Source: Saturnia japonica (taxonomy: Eukaryota; Arthropoda; Insecta; Lepidoptera; Saturniidae). From it: a stretch of 64,000 bases of DNA. A model generated the notes under the pieces. It was not told the DNA's origin. It searched no databases and worked only from the letters and a program-made list of their open reading frames with translations. Of this stretch, positions 9,970 to 20,831 are shown piece by piece; the stretch's first letter is position 1; each line of letters begins with the position of its first letter. The stretch is taken from the NCBI GenBank assembly GCA_033032175.1, contig CM065325.1, forward strand, positions 2,198,930-2,262,929. The letters run 5' to 3'. A program made the translations under genes and the position numbers.

Positions 9970-10102
9970 ACTTGAAGATTGTAGTACTTAGTTTGGAATG
10001 TTTGTTTGTATTGTATTTACTTTACTTTTTTTTTTTTTGTGACATTCACTGGGGTGTCATGGTTACTGATTGACCAAACCCCAAACAAAAATAAAGAAAA
10101 AA
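9290..10102 (+). mobile_element. 5'-truncated non-LTR retrotransposon with A-rich tail and 9-bp target duplication
   Basis: The element starts abruptly inside a coding frame (TTTACAGATTCG = F-T-D-S) and ends in AATAAAGAAAAAAAA. The 9 bp AACTATTGT occur directly before it (9281-9289) and directly after its A-tail (10103-10111). Truncation at the 5' end, a 3' A-tail and a short direct repeat are the standard marks of target-primed reverse transcription. Confidence 0.9.
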
Positions 10103-10111
10103 AACTATTGT
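10103..10111 (+). repeat. Right target-site duplication AACTATTGT
   Basis: It follows the A-tail of the retrotransposon and is identical to 9281-9289. Confidence 0.85.
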
Positions 10112-10604
10112 ACCTTTTCACGGATTCTTTAAACACTCATTTTATTTGTAACATACGACCAATTTATAAAAAAATGTAGGTAAATAATTATGTGTACAAT
10201 ATACATAAAGGAAAAAACAAAACAAAATTAGGATGGAGAGAAAAATATCAGCTTTTCTGCCTACACCAGTAGTAATAGATACATAAATATATATTTATCA
10301 TTTTAAATATTGTAAAACATTTATACATACATTTTACAAAACTGTCATTTACTTTAAATTAAATATTACACAATTTTATTACAGTTTTTAATCAAGCAAC
10401 ACTACGTGACAAGCCCTAGACAGACCTACTTACATACATATTTCCTGGCCCCGTCGCAACTTTGACCCACTTTGTTAGAACGATGAACTTTTATTGTACA
10501 CAACTTTTGCCTTAGCCCGTGAACCGTCGAACGTTCCAGAATTAACTTTTCACGATAGAAATATTTTAATAAACTTATAATTTATTTATTATATAATTTC
10601 TAAA

Positions 10605-10865
10605 ATATCTGGGCGACCGAGTTATGCTCGGTATTTAAAAAAAAGAAAAATACCTATCTAGATAAACTTGTAATGCAAAACATTATCTAAATTCAAAGTT
10701 CACTTAATATAATAAGATATACGATAAATCCAAACTAATATATAAATGAGAAATTAACTCTGTCTTTATGTTACGTTTTCACGCTTAACCCGCTTAACCA
10801 AATTCGATAAATTTTAGTATAGAAAGAGATCGGACCTACCTATTTCCGTGAAAATAAAACTTGAA
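10605..10865 (+). repeat. Two Lepidopteran-type repeat fragments
   Basis: 10605-10690 holds GGGCGACCGAGTTATGCTCGG, a small hairpin-forming motif that recurs at 46022-46110 with the same downstream AAACTTG..AT.AAACATTAT. 10728-10865 begins AACTAATATATAAATGAGAA and continues with TTTTCACGCTTAACCC, resembling a Helitron 5' half. The flanks 10112-10600 and 10866-11150 are AT-rich with nothing recognised. Confidence 0.45.
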
Positions 10866-11159
10866 GGGATGAAAATATGGTATGGAGAAACCATAATTTC
10901 TTAAATTAAGGATATAAAAATCCAGATTATGCTTTTGTTAAGAAATGAAAAGTGTTCTTAATTTAAAAAAAAATGATCTCTCAAGACGATACAATAATGG
11001 ATGATTTCAATTACTTTTTTTTTTGTAACAGTTGCCAGTTTTTCGATATTGTTGTCTCGGAGATGATATGGTATCAAAATAAAGGGCTTGATGAAAAGAA
11101 TATGAAAAATAATTTTAATAAAAAAGCTTTTTAAAAACAATAATTTATTCAATATTTAC

Positions 11160-11705
11160 ATACGCTTACATGACTTACGCTGGCTAAACCTTAAGAGATA
11201 CATCAAAATAATGTTCTAAAGAATTGTAGTTCTCCGTAAAGTCTACAGAAAAGTCAGCAATGGCATATGTCTATTTCTTAAGGTCGACTCACAGTAACCA
11301 TTTTTATCTTCTATATAATAATTAAAAATATTACGTTATTTGCGAAGCTGTTTTCTCCAATTCAGTATTAATCGTTATCAAAATAAATATGTTAATTAAC
11401 TTGGACATTTAATGTAGATTATAATTATCCTTCGCATTATATGATTTAAATGAATACCGTACAAGATATCACGAATACAAAATTACGCGCAATCAAAGAA
11501 ATCACTCGTAGCGAACGGTTGACCGGCTGCCGACACTACACAACTATAATAAATTGCGCGTCGCAAGCTAAGCGGGCTTTTCGTAACTATGATGTTATGA
11601 ACTCTCAATACTAAAGCGATAAAGTCTAAATCATGCTTTTTTTTAAACATAACATTCACCACTTTATAAATTGCAATTGTGCGAAGCTGAGGCGGGGGTC
11701 ACTAT
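11160..11705 (+). mobile_element. Composite Helitron remnants
   Basis: Three blocks match Helitrons elsewhere. 11165-11290 matches the interior at 8060-8130. 11360-11480 (TTATCAAAATAAATATGTTA, TGATTTAAATGAATACC) matches 36880-36990. 11597-11705 matches 32461-32571, including GAAGCTG-GGCGGG near the 3' end. The order suggests a degraded element or nested insertions. The terminal CTAG is lost (CTAT). Confidence 0.5.
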
Positions 11706-11719
11706 TTAAAGTAGTTCTA

Positions 11720-12216
11720 TAAAATGAAAAATAAATAATAAAATAATAAATAAACCTGGTATTGAGAAAAAAAAAACGTTTATATTGTACAATTAACATG
11801 AATTTACAAAATCGACTAATCTTTAAACGCGCTCCTAAAAGTTGTAATCCCTCATTAGCACAAAGGAAAAAAAACACGAAGCGACCTCTCAATAACGAGG
11901 AAAATGCGAATCCCCGTCAATTTATATTAAAGACTCACAAAATACACATAAAAAGACAGGGGAGGGAATCACAAAGCAACGAGAGAGCGCGAGATCAGTT
12001 CCTTTCATCTGGCGTCTTCCGGTGACGTAAATACGAGAAAAACTCCCTGAATAATAATTAGGGTTCAAGATTAGGTTCGACTGGCCTCGTCATTAATTAC
12101 CGAGCCTGCAGAAACGTGGGAGGAAGCGGTATAATGTATGTTGATTTAACAGCGTCTCAAAATCTCTTAGGGTTGTATTTAAAGGAGACCGAATGTTGCA
12201 ACCAATATATCAAATA
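11720..12216. other. No recognised feature
   Basis: AT-rich sequence. An 87-codon frame at 11762-12025 has no family signature and is probably chance. Confidence 0.4.
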
Positions 12217-12456
12217 GTAGGTGTGCCCCACGGTTTCACCCGTGTTCATTTTATACGACAAACATCGCCAACGTCATTTATGTTTATAAAGAATAAATTA
12301 CTTTTTCAAATTATATGTAGTAATACAGCCTATGTTACTCCCTGATACTGTAACTTTATATTGGTGAAAAAAATTTTGAAATCGGTCCAGTAGTTTTTGA
12401 GTTTATCCATTACAAACAAAAATCATTTTTTTTTCTCTTTATAATATTGGTATAGA
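12217..12456 (-). mobile_element. Non-autonomous Helitron, 240 bp
   Basis: On the minus strand it starts TCTATACCAATATTATAAAG at 12456 after an A. It contains GGATAAACTCAAAAACTACTGGACC and ends GTGGGGCACACCTAC|T at 12217, where CTAC replaces CTAG. Its 3' part GGTGAAACCGTGGGGCACA is the same as in 39181-39780 and 58020-58653. It is a short derivative of that family. Confidence 0.75.
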
Positions 12457-12489
12457 TTGCTAGGTGGGAAAATAACACCAGTCATATTG

Positions 12490-12715
12490 GCATACCTAGG
12501 TGTGTCGTGCGACTCCGATGCGTGTATATCTAGTAATCAAACGGGTTTGTAGGAATCTATACCATACTAGGTCTCGACCACCATGCTCATGGTGAGAAAC
12601 TTATCACAGTAACATATTTTGGTTTGTCGCGTTTCGGGATTAGCCAGCTGTTGTATGGCTTGCAGGCCGGCAGGACTGTGGTGACCATCGTTACTTTGTC
12701 GTGCAAATATAAAAA
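12490..12715. repeat. Unclassified dispersed repeat, partly LINE 3'-tail-like
   Basis: GGTCTCGACCACCAT..ATGGTGA resembles 55846-55885, and ACTGTGGTGACCATCGTTACTTTG resembles the 3' UTR of the LINE family at 31640-31735. The exact structure is unresolved. Confidence 0.35.
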
Positions 12716-13249
12716 AGATATATGTAGGTACTTAAATTTTATCGCGTATTATTAGAGCGAAATAGGCGTCCGATGTGCGAGCTCGCTTCCACTGAGTTAT
12801 AATTATTACTAAGTTAATTCAGTTCGATCTCGTATGCATCGAATCAATACTGACCAATTATCCTAACATACGCCAGATAAACTAACAACGAAATAATCCG
12901 GCTATTTAAAGACGGTTCTCTGATCGGCCTGCTAGCAGTGTTTCTACCCGAATTTTGGGGAGAAAGTTAAATTCCACCTCTCAATTTTACCCGATTCATA
13001 ACATAAACGCAACTGGTTTTAATAATAAATACCATTTTCAGTGTTATCAGTGTTGAAAATAATGTATCTAACAGTTAAATAGAATGATTAAACCTTATAT
13101 TAATTCGATAAAACGTTATTGCAGTTGAGTTATTTAATTAAGAACCCTTTTTCTAAATAGACAAGTCGGTTTAATTTAAGAATGTATAATAATTTTTAGA
13201 GACTCGATTTATTTTGATATCCCGTTCTCGAGTGAATCGGAACGGACGT

Positions 13250-13440
13250 GTCAGCGGATCCCTGAAAATCGGAATATCTTTCGCAAATCGGGACACATAG
13301 CAACTTGATCCTGGCATCACCGTCTACCCATTACCCCGGCCTAATTGACGCGGAGCCGGACGCCGCCGGCTACGCCCGAGGCCACCCGCTCCGCCTTCCG
13401 GCCTCTCCGACCGTGCACGATTCACTACATCAACCGATAA
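13250..13440. other. GC-rich islet, possible host regulatory sequence
   Basis: A CpG-rich stretch (CCGGACGCCGCCGGCTACG) without transposon similarity, in AT-rich DNA. It has no long open frame. Host regulatory or exon origin is a guess from composition. Confidence 0.35.
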
Positions 13441-13964
13441 TCTTTACTTGATGACGCAGTTTCTATTGAATACATATAAAACATTCGCCAGCATATTTTC
13501 CTTATCACTTGTTTACTTATTGGAACCGAAAGATACAAAACCCCATTGATTTCGGGACAAAATCTATGATGACTCAGGGATAAAGTCTGGTTTTAGGTCA
13601 GGCGAAAAAGTAACAATAATCTTTACGCCAACCACAGGTGTAACTAGGATTGCCAACCGGTGCCAATAGGTGTCTGACAACTATATATCTAAAAAATTAT
13701 ACAGTAGGCGAAACTACTATAGTTTTAAGCCGCAGTCTTTATTTCTTTCTGAACGAGACTTGGTATGTCATTGTCGATTTGATTATCTGACAAGGAGTAA
13801 ATAATATTCCTTTCAAAAATTAAATATTTATTTGTTGTTTGTTTTTGCCACCTACTATATTTTTTCAGGTTATTGGCCTCGGAAATACCATATTTGATAT
13901 AAGAAAAGTTGTCAGCCCTAGGTGTAATTAACAACACACACACATACATACACAAATCTAGCTA

Positions 13965-14205
13965 GTGAGAGGACTGGGTCTCAAGTGCAGCTGCCTGAAC
14001 ACACTCATAGGTGTTTGGCGACAGATTTTCAACTTGAGGGTGGTAGCTAGCCAGGCGAGCGTTAGAAAAAGCACTAACCCCATGCTGTGGTTTCATCACG
14101 ATGTTTTCCTTCACCGAAACCTCAGGTTTGTTGCAGGGATTCGAACACACATCGATTGATGCGGTATCCGTACACGCTATGACTGAGCCAGCAGTGCATC
14201 TAACA
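13965..14205 (-). mobile_element. tRNA-derived SINE, family A, near full length
   Basis: The minus-strand head has an A-box-like TGGCTCAGTCATAGCG and a B-box-like TGTTCGAATCC, from about 14200 leftward. The body carries the inverse of GGTTTCATCACGATGTTTTCC and of CATAGGTGTTTGGCGACAGA. It is one of the best preserved copies of the family and useful for building its consensus. Confidence 0.78.
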
Positions 14206-14453
14206 GCAAACTTGGCACTATCCTAATAAAATAAGAAACTAAGCGGTGTTTTGCAGAACCATGTTTCATAAACTTATGTTATACGGCTCTAATAAGTAAT
14301 ATTTGGTGGCATTTTATAGTTTGGTTATTGTGTACAAGTGAAGTGCATTTATACATAATAACTAAAAGCATGTATTTTAAGTTGGCAAAAAACTCCCTGG
14401 ACTGTTTACCAAGAGAGCCACCATTGATTGAACTCTGAAGACTAAAAAAATAT

Positions 14454-14716
14454 TTTTCTCAAACATGCACGGCAATATTGTCATTATTTTCGAAAAAAGA
14501 ATACGCGATGTATTGTTTTTACTGACATACCAAGAATGATAAAAGAGATATAACCCCAGCACGCCGTTTCATACAACATTGCTGGAGCGTTGTATTGTTC
14601 CAAATTTAAAAAACGCTCCTGCAATGCATTTGATTTTCCTTGTCCGTAAATTCGATACTTCGCGTGTTCTTTTTTCGAAAATAATGACAATATTTCCATG
14701 CATGTTTGAGAAAAGC
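14454..14716. repeat. Foldback (MITE-like) repeat
   Basis: Arms of about 60 bp at 14454-14513 and 14653-14716 are inverted copies, including TTTTCTCAAACATGCA, GAAAATAATGACAATATT and ACGCG. An inner inverted repeat (CATTGCTGGAGCGTT / AACGCTCCTGCAATG) lies at about 14577-14626. A weaker third copy of the arm is near 14852-14885. There is no coding capacity, and the family is not recognised. Confidence 0.7.
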
Positions 14717-14829
14717 ACTATATATGCCTCGGCGGAAATGGCAATAATGTACTATTATCTACATGGCATTGGTATATTAATTGTTATTTATGCACACGTT
14801 GCCATTAAATAAGAAGAGACTAAGCAAAG

Positions 14830-15720
14830 AATGAATCATATCATGTATATTTTCTCAAAGGTATTTTCCTGGCAATGTCGTTAATTCTTCATCAAAATCA
14901 ATGTTTCAAAGCTCTTTTTAAAGTTTTTCCCTGTTATTGGAAAATAGTGTTTAAATTAATGTATGCGTTAAAAAAATTATTAAACAAAACGTGTGCGTTC
15001 GGAGAGCCCCCATGAGGAACGAAGTTATTAAAAAATAAAATAACTAAAAATTATCTGATAATCAGTTAATACATTTCATAAAGGACATATAGATGTAAGT
15101 TTTTTAGTTAAGTATATTTACTTATATTATATTTTATAATATATTATGTACCAAATAAAATAACTGGTAAACCGTTAAATAACAGAACGCGCGCCTATTT
15201 CGCGAGACCACACTGAGGGCCCCGCTCGTAATACAATGTTTTACAATTTGGCGGTTGCCTAAAGAAGGGTTATACAAGCGGCCGCGCATGATGCTTGGCT
15301 ACTCGAATCTAAATACTCATACACTTTCATATAATAAAAAGAGACATAAGAAGAGAGAGAGAAAGTCGCATGAAGGGCATACCCTTTTTCCTTACGTGAC
15401 AATTTCTACAAGTCAACTCCTAGCGCAAGCCGCGTTAGGAAACTTCGGTACATAAACATTTTCATTAAGAATGCTATCTGTTGATGCTAATGAAAATATG
15501 TTCAAGGCGCCATCTTGTAACTTATTGTATAAATAACATGCCATCTGTTAGATTGTTTACGTTCTATAATGTGCGAAATATTCGCACGGGTCAGTTAATG
15601 AATATTTATTGTATAAAAGCTTTTGATTAATTAATAGTAATTCCCTTCGGTTTATACCACGTCACGCGATTTTATAAGTATACATATTGTAAGGAAAGAG
15701 TAAGTAGATAGAAAAGTAAA
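14830..15720. other. No recognised feature
   Basis: AT-rich DNA without a recognised transposon or coding signal, apart from short frames. Confidence 0.4.
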
Positions 15721-15729
15721 TCTCAACCG

Positions 15730-16160
15730 ACAGTTCCTTAGTAAGTATTAACTTAGGACAAAGGGATCCCGCTGTTCGAGACTTCATTAAGTCACAGCAC
15801 GTCTCCTTAGCGAGGTGTCAACACTACCGGTCCGCTAAGGTTCAGATAATTAAAAACTCTCGTGGCGAAGACCTGACGACGGCGCGGCGCGGGGGTGTTG
15901 GGTAGCCGAGAGGTGGTGCGACGAGGGCGGGTGCCGCGGGGGTCCGCGTAACGAACGCACTAATTAATAAGGGTCCGATATTGATTTATGAGGTACCGCG
16001 TGTGAGAGGCCCGGGGGCCGCGAGGAATAATGATGGGAACACGCTTAGATAAAGCTCGGCACACACGACACCTCGTCTCGCCCGGACGCACCGTGTTACG
16101 TGCCACACGCGAGGGGGTGCGCGTGTGCTTCCGCCCGATCAAATCCAATGAAGTCGATAA
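15730..16160. other. CpG-rich segment, candidate host regulatory region
   Basis: GC-rich (GACGACGGCGCGGCGCGGGGG, GGCCCGGGGGCCGCG) over about 300 bp, with embedded AT words such as CACTAATTAATAAGG, TTGATTTATGAGG and CTTAGATAAAG that resemble homeodomain- and GATA-type sites. It has no repeat similarity within the window. A minus-strand frame of 109 codons (16289-15960) has no recognisable domain and is probably chance. Confidence 0.35.
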
Positions 16161-16574
16161 ATATGGCATACAATAATTTGAGTAGTCTGTAAAATATTCC
16201 TGCTGACATGTATTCTCTTTTATAACATTTAGGATGGAATAGACAGATGGACTACTGGAGATTGGATTTTTACCATTGTCACTCAACAAAGGGCATTTTA
16301 TTCATCGATAACAGTGGATAAAACACTCTTTTACTCACAAGAGAATAAAAACGTTTTAAATTTAGAACAAGCACAGTATAAAAAAAATTGCACGTATACG
16401 TGATAGAAGTGAAACTTCTTGAAATCAAAACCATTGATGGGTTTATTACTATGTGTATGGTGGTCACGATCTTTATCATCTTTATCTTAATTTTTTTTTT
16501 CTTTAATTTTTAGTGTTCAATGGTTTGTTATATTTTTTGTAAAAACTGTGTGCCCGTATTTTCAAAACAATAAA

Positions 16575-16625
16575 TGTATTTTCTTTTTTCTTTCTTTCTT
16601 TCCTTCTTTCATTTTTTCTCTCTTT
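16575..16625 (+). repeat. CTTT microsatellite
   Basis: An imperfect TTTC/CTTT run (CTTTCTTTCTTTCCTTCTTTC). Confidence 0.8.
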
Positions 16626-17312
16626 ATAACACGTTCATTACTGCATTTACACTGACTGATCTCTAAGCGTGACAAATCAAAAGTATATCACCGCCTAACA
16701 AGTTTTTTTGCAGTCAATGCTAAAAAGTAGAGTACATAATTCGTAAAAAAAAATTTAATCTCGGGCCTTGTATCCTTCGCTTCGCTCAGGATTCTACTTT
16801 AGAATCCTTATTGCTCTCGGGATCCAACTCAGGTTCTTCGAATTAAATTCCCTCTTTTTTCACTTGTTGTGTAATCTTACTATTGTTATATATAATTTCT
16901 CAACTGATTTTATGAAATTTTGTACTGAGAAAGTGTATGTTATAATTTATAGGCTATAAGACACGTCAACAACATTAAGAAATCGTAAAAAAAATCAAAT
17001 AATTAATTGTTATTGATTCACAACCGATTTTATTTATGTTTGTACACGGGAAGCATGGGCGCCGCCAGGTTTACTTTTAGGAAGGTGCATAAGCAATCAG
17101 AATGTACACACTATTATCTAATAAATTAGAATTTACTAATAATTATACGTGTATTGTACTTTGGAAAGTAACAATAGACTATTTATGTTTTTATTCAAAG
17201 AGTAACTTAATGAATTTAAAAACAGATCCTTAATATTTTCTATGTATTTTCTTTTGCAAATGGACCCCCTTGTATTCTTCTGCCGGTGACCCTGACGGGT
17301 TGTATAATATTA

Positions 17313-18360
17313 GTACCTTACTTAGGAAATTAGCGTTTTCTTGAACTGGCCACTTTTAACTCAAATATCTTGCGTGTGGTTAGGAATTCCAAGTTTAAAT
17401 TTATTTCAAATTTAGGCTTTCTGTATTTGTGTTTTAAATTTAGTGATTCCTTTGCTTTGACATCATTCTTTTCACAAAATGGAAAACTTAAAATACCTCG
17501 TGTTTTACGAATATGAGTTCCACCGTGGCAACAGCTCGAAGGATTAATGATGTGTATGGGGAAGCTACTGTAAAAGAAAGCACGGTACGTACATATTTAG
17601 TTCCAACGTTTTCGTTCTAAAAATTTTGACCTACGAAATAAACCCCGTGAACGGCCGGAGACCCTAGTTGATAAAGAATAATTAAAGGGGACCAAGATCA
17701 GTGGAAATGGATCCATCGCAAAGTATATATCAGAATTAGAAACAATTTTTCACTTGAAACAAATTGGAAAAGTGAAAAATCTTGGGAAATAGGTACCGCA
17801 TGAATTGACTGAAGAACACCAACAAACACGCATTGAGTGCTGCGTTACATTACTCAACCGTTACAATAACTTTACGATAATCAGAACGCTCATCCTAGTG
17901 GTGGAACCCAGAAGAACTGACCAAATACTGTCCCAAGCGAAAGTTGACTCAGAAAAAGGTATCGGTGAGTGTCTGGTGGACCAGTGCTGGCGTCTTACAC
18001 TGCGGCTTCCTAAGATCTGGCCAGACGATAACGGTAGATCTGTATTGTCAACAATTGCAAACCATGATGGAAAAGCTAGCCCATACTTCACGACAGACGA
18101 TTGCTAAATTAGAGGAAATGCGGTTGGAATGTCTCCGACACCCACCATACTCCCCGGACCTTGCTCCAACAGATTACCACTTTTTTCGAAATCTGGACAA
18201 TGTCTTGCAAGGAAAAAAATTTGCAATGGAATCAATGGACTATTTATAAAATGACGAAAGTACATAGATAATAATGGTACATACTTGGATTGATTAAATG
18301 TATAATTTATTTTTTTTTGTTTTGTTTTTTCCATATAAAACACTAGTTTCATTTAGACTG
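17313..18360 (+). mobile_element. Deleted mariner, copy 1 of a two-copy family
   Basis: The left end ACTTAGGAAATTAGCGTTTT and the right end GTTTCATTTAGAC (inverse GAAACTAGTGTTTT) are degraded inverted repeats, with TA at the left. The interior keeps much of a mariner transposase. The same family lies at 38060-38834, where the flank ACTGGCCACTTT...GGTTAGGAATTCCAA is also shared. Full length would be near 1.3 kb; about 250 bp of coding sequence is missing. Confidence 0.78.
17479..18290 (+). pseudogene. Mariner (DD34D-type) transposase, internally deleted
   Basis: It begins MENLKYLVFYEYEF; TARRINDVYGEATVKEST appears after a frameshift, the N-terminal helix-turn-helix of mariner proteins. The part around the first catalytic Asp is gone: sequence jumps from LLNR to the DNRKRS-equivalent near 17870. 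The frame at 17944-18249 then reads WWTSAGVLHCGFLRSGQTIT...YCQQLQTMMEKLA. A second deletion removes the HDNA block with the second Asp. HPPYSPDLAPTDYHFF, with the third Asp, survives. Several stops follow. It is non-functional. Confidence 0.85.
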
Positions 18361-18602
18361 TTTGTTTTTTCTTAAATATGGTCTATTAGAATTGTCATTA
18401 AAATGAGTACAAATTAAATTATACGACGAAAATAATTACTGCGTAATAAACTGCGAGAATACGCCAGTATTTAAAGAAATAAAGTTAATTAATATATTTG
18501 TAGAAGGTAATCTCTGGAGCTACTTATCCGATTAAAAAAACACTAATAGGAAGCTAGATTATCGGTCGGTGATATTATTTATTCTTATTATATTGTATAA
18601 TA

Positions 18603-18634
18603 CAAGGTGTCCAGAAAGGGTATCGGGTATTTGT
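18603..18634 (+). repeat. Terminal inverted repeat, left (32 bp)
   Basis: It is identical, in inverse orientation, to 19874-19905. Confidence 0.93.
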
Positions 18635-18709
18635 AAGTTCAATGAAACAAAAATTATTTGTATGCAATAAAAAAGTTTATTGTTTATTATTAGCATATGA
18701 ATTGGAGAA

Positions 18710-19789
18710 TTATTTGGAAAAGATGATGTTATCCAAATGATGACCGTTACGTTGCTGGCACTCTTCTAAACGGAAATGAAGATTGGCGATAACACGTTGA
18801 CACATAGCTATCGATATTGCTGCCATTTCTGACCTGATGTTTTGCTTTAACTGGGTTAGATTCGTCGGGTTGTTTTGATAAACCTTACTTTTAAGGTATC
18901 CCCATGCAAAATAGTCAAGCGGGCTAAGGTCGGGGCTTCTGGGAGGCCAGTTGATGTTACCCCTTCGCGAAATGACTTTATTAGGGAATAATTCGTTAAC
19001 AACTTCCATTGTGTCATTTGAGGTATGGCAAGTGTCCCCATCTTGTTGGAACCACGTTCTTGAGTTGAAACCTGCAAACTCCTGCAACTCTGGGACCAAA
19101 AAATTTCGCAACATATCGCAATAACGGTCACTATTCACATTAATTGCTCGGCCTCGTTGATCTTCATGAAAATAAGGACCAATTATGCCTTTAGCAGACA
19201 TAGCGGCCCAAACAACGACCTTTGGGCTATGCAGGGGTCGTTCATGCTTTCGTCTCGGATTCTCCACTGCCCAGTACCGACAATTCTGCTTATTAACATG
19301 ACCATTCAGGTGAAAGTTTGCTTCGTCACTGAACAGTATGTTGTTAAAGTTGTTAAATCGCTGCAGCATTTCGTTCGCAAAATTCAGTCGATTAGCATAG
19401 TCCGTATCCTTCAATTCTTGAACCAATTGAATTTTATAGGCTTTTATATGTAAGTCTTTCTTTAAAATCGAATGTAAAGACGATTTTTTGATATTCAACG
19501 CTTGGCTTCGCTTTCGGATGCATAAAGACGGATTTTGACGAACCGACGCCTCAACTTTTTCAATTGTTTCTTCATCGCGAACTGAACGAGGACGACCAGA
19601 GTTTTGAATTTTAACTGTCGCACCTGTATTCTCGAACATCCTGATCCATTTCCTAATGCTATCGTCACTTGGCGCGTGGCGTGTACGATATTCCGCACGA
19701 TAGAGACGTTGAACAGTCACTATTGAATCACCATTACGATAATACGCTCGTACGCAAAATGCGCGATGCGTCCCCGAGTACTGTTCCAT
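18710..19789 (-). CDS. Mariner-superfamily DD41D transposase, full length
   Basis: 359 codons from ATG 19789-19787 (MEQYSGTHRAFCVRAYYRNG) to TAA at 18712-18710. Residues about 8-60 form the first helix-turn-helix, followed by a GRPRS linker (65-69), a second HTH (about 75-120) and the DDE catalytic domain. D155 (LFSDEANF), D250 (WFQQDGDTCH) and D292 (SPDLSPLDYFAWG) are the metal-binding triad; the last two are 41 residues apart. The conserved WPPRSPDLSPLD block is complete. It is expected to bind the 32-bp ends and move the element to TA sites. All key residues are present and nothing interrupts the frame. It differs strongly in sequence from the DD41D transposase at 2358-3485, so two lineages are represented. 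Confidence 0.94.
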   Translation of the reverse strand: MEQYSGTHRAFCVRAYYRNGDSIVTVQRLYRAEYRTRHAPSDDSIRKWIRMFENTGATVKIQNSGRPRSVRDEETIEKVEASVRQNPSLCIRKRSQALNIKKSSLHSILKKDLHIKAYKIQLVQELKDTDYANRLNFANEMLQRFNNFNNILFSDEANFHLNGHVNKQNCRYWAVENPRRKHERPLHSPKVVVWAAMSAKGIIGPYFHEDQRGRAINVNSDRYCDMLRNFLVPELQEFAGFNSRTWFQQDGDTCHTSNDTMEVVNELFPNKVISRRGNINWPPRSPDLSPLDYFAWGYLKSKVYQNNPTNLTQLKQNIRSEMAAISIAMCQRVIANLHFRLEECQQRNGHHLDNIIFSK

Positions 19790-19873
19790 CGTGACTAAAA
19801 CTCTACAAAATGGCGGACGCCACGAACCCCTCCCCGCACCCTTTAGACGCCCCGTTTCGAATATGGCGCGAAA

Positions 19874-19905
19874 ACAAATACCCGATACCCTTTCTGGACA
19901 CCTTG
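19874..19905 (-). repeat. Terminal inverted repeat, right (32 bp)
   Basis: It is the perfect inverse of 18603-18634. It is 84 bp upstream of the transposase ATG, so the promoter must lie in or close to this end. Confidence 0.93.
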
Positions 19906-20831
19906 TAGTATTTATTTATGAGGAACGCAGTCGCGAGCGGTTGTTAATTTTATATAACAGACAGAATATTATATACCTAAACGACATTTATATTTTTCAA
20001 TAAAAAAAAAAATCGTTGAAGTGAAACAGAACTTTAGTCAAACAGAGGGATGCGTGTTGATTATTCTATAGTATTAAACCCCAAGACACATTAGCGAAAA
20101 TTCTCGATTTCCATTTATACCCGGCAAAGCTCGGGATTTGCATTGCATTCAAAAGAAACGCAAAAAAGAACAAGGAATCACCCCTCGGATGCGACGGTAC
20201 GCGGACACGTCGCGCCACCCGGGCACCCGTGTTCTCCCCTACCCTACATCTACTTATGATATACATAATACAGTATAGTTTCTATACGTTTAAAATTCAT
20301 GATAAAACAAGAAAGAATAATCTATTATATTCTCAAATCTCAACTACATTCTCACAACTAGATTCCTATGTGAAATTGATACATTTTCACAGTTCAAATG
20401 TACAGATTGTTCGGTATCCTATATAAGTAGCAAACTTCATGACTCGTTATTTTAAAAACCTTCATATCGAATGAGTTTACTTCCTACCCATCTGAAATCA
20501 TCAGTCTTTGACATCTATATATGTATATACATTGTATAAAAAATAATATTTCCTTGTTTCTTAAGGTTTTTAACGTGTCTTTCTAAACCATACGTACTTT
20601 GGTGAGTTGATCTACGCACACACGTGAAGATTCTTCGTTCGTACAAGAAGTTTATAATAAATAGTTTCATTTCGAAGAACAGAAAATAAACCCGGATTGC
20701 TAAAAGGCCAATGCGTAGCTGAATTTACTGAAATTAGGGCTATGAGTTAAATTTGGACAGTGAGAATTATTGTGGTGTACAAATAAATGTATTTTGTACG
20801 GCTCCAGATAAAGAAATACAAATATCCTAAT

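Larger units (their letters stand above)
18603..19905 (-). mobile_element. Apparently intact DD41D mariner-type transposon, 1303 bp
   Basis: The ends are perfect 32-bp inverted repeats starting CAAGGTGTCCAGAAAGGGTA, at 18603-18634 and 19874-19905. Each is flanked by TA (18601-18602 and 19906-19907). The interior holds one uninterrupted transposase gene with short untranslated flanks. Size, end structure, TA duplication and an open gene all fit a complete, recently inserted autonomous element. Confidence 0.93.

Noticed and set aside
15960..16289. 109-codon minus-strand frame
   Set aside because: No recognisable motif, and half of it lies in the CpG-rich block; probably chance.
17805..18107. 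100-codon plus-strand frame (MTEEHQQTRIECC...)
   Set aside because: It is an out-of-frame reading through the deleted mariner transposase, not a separate gene.
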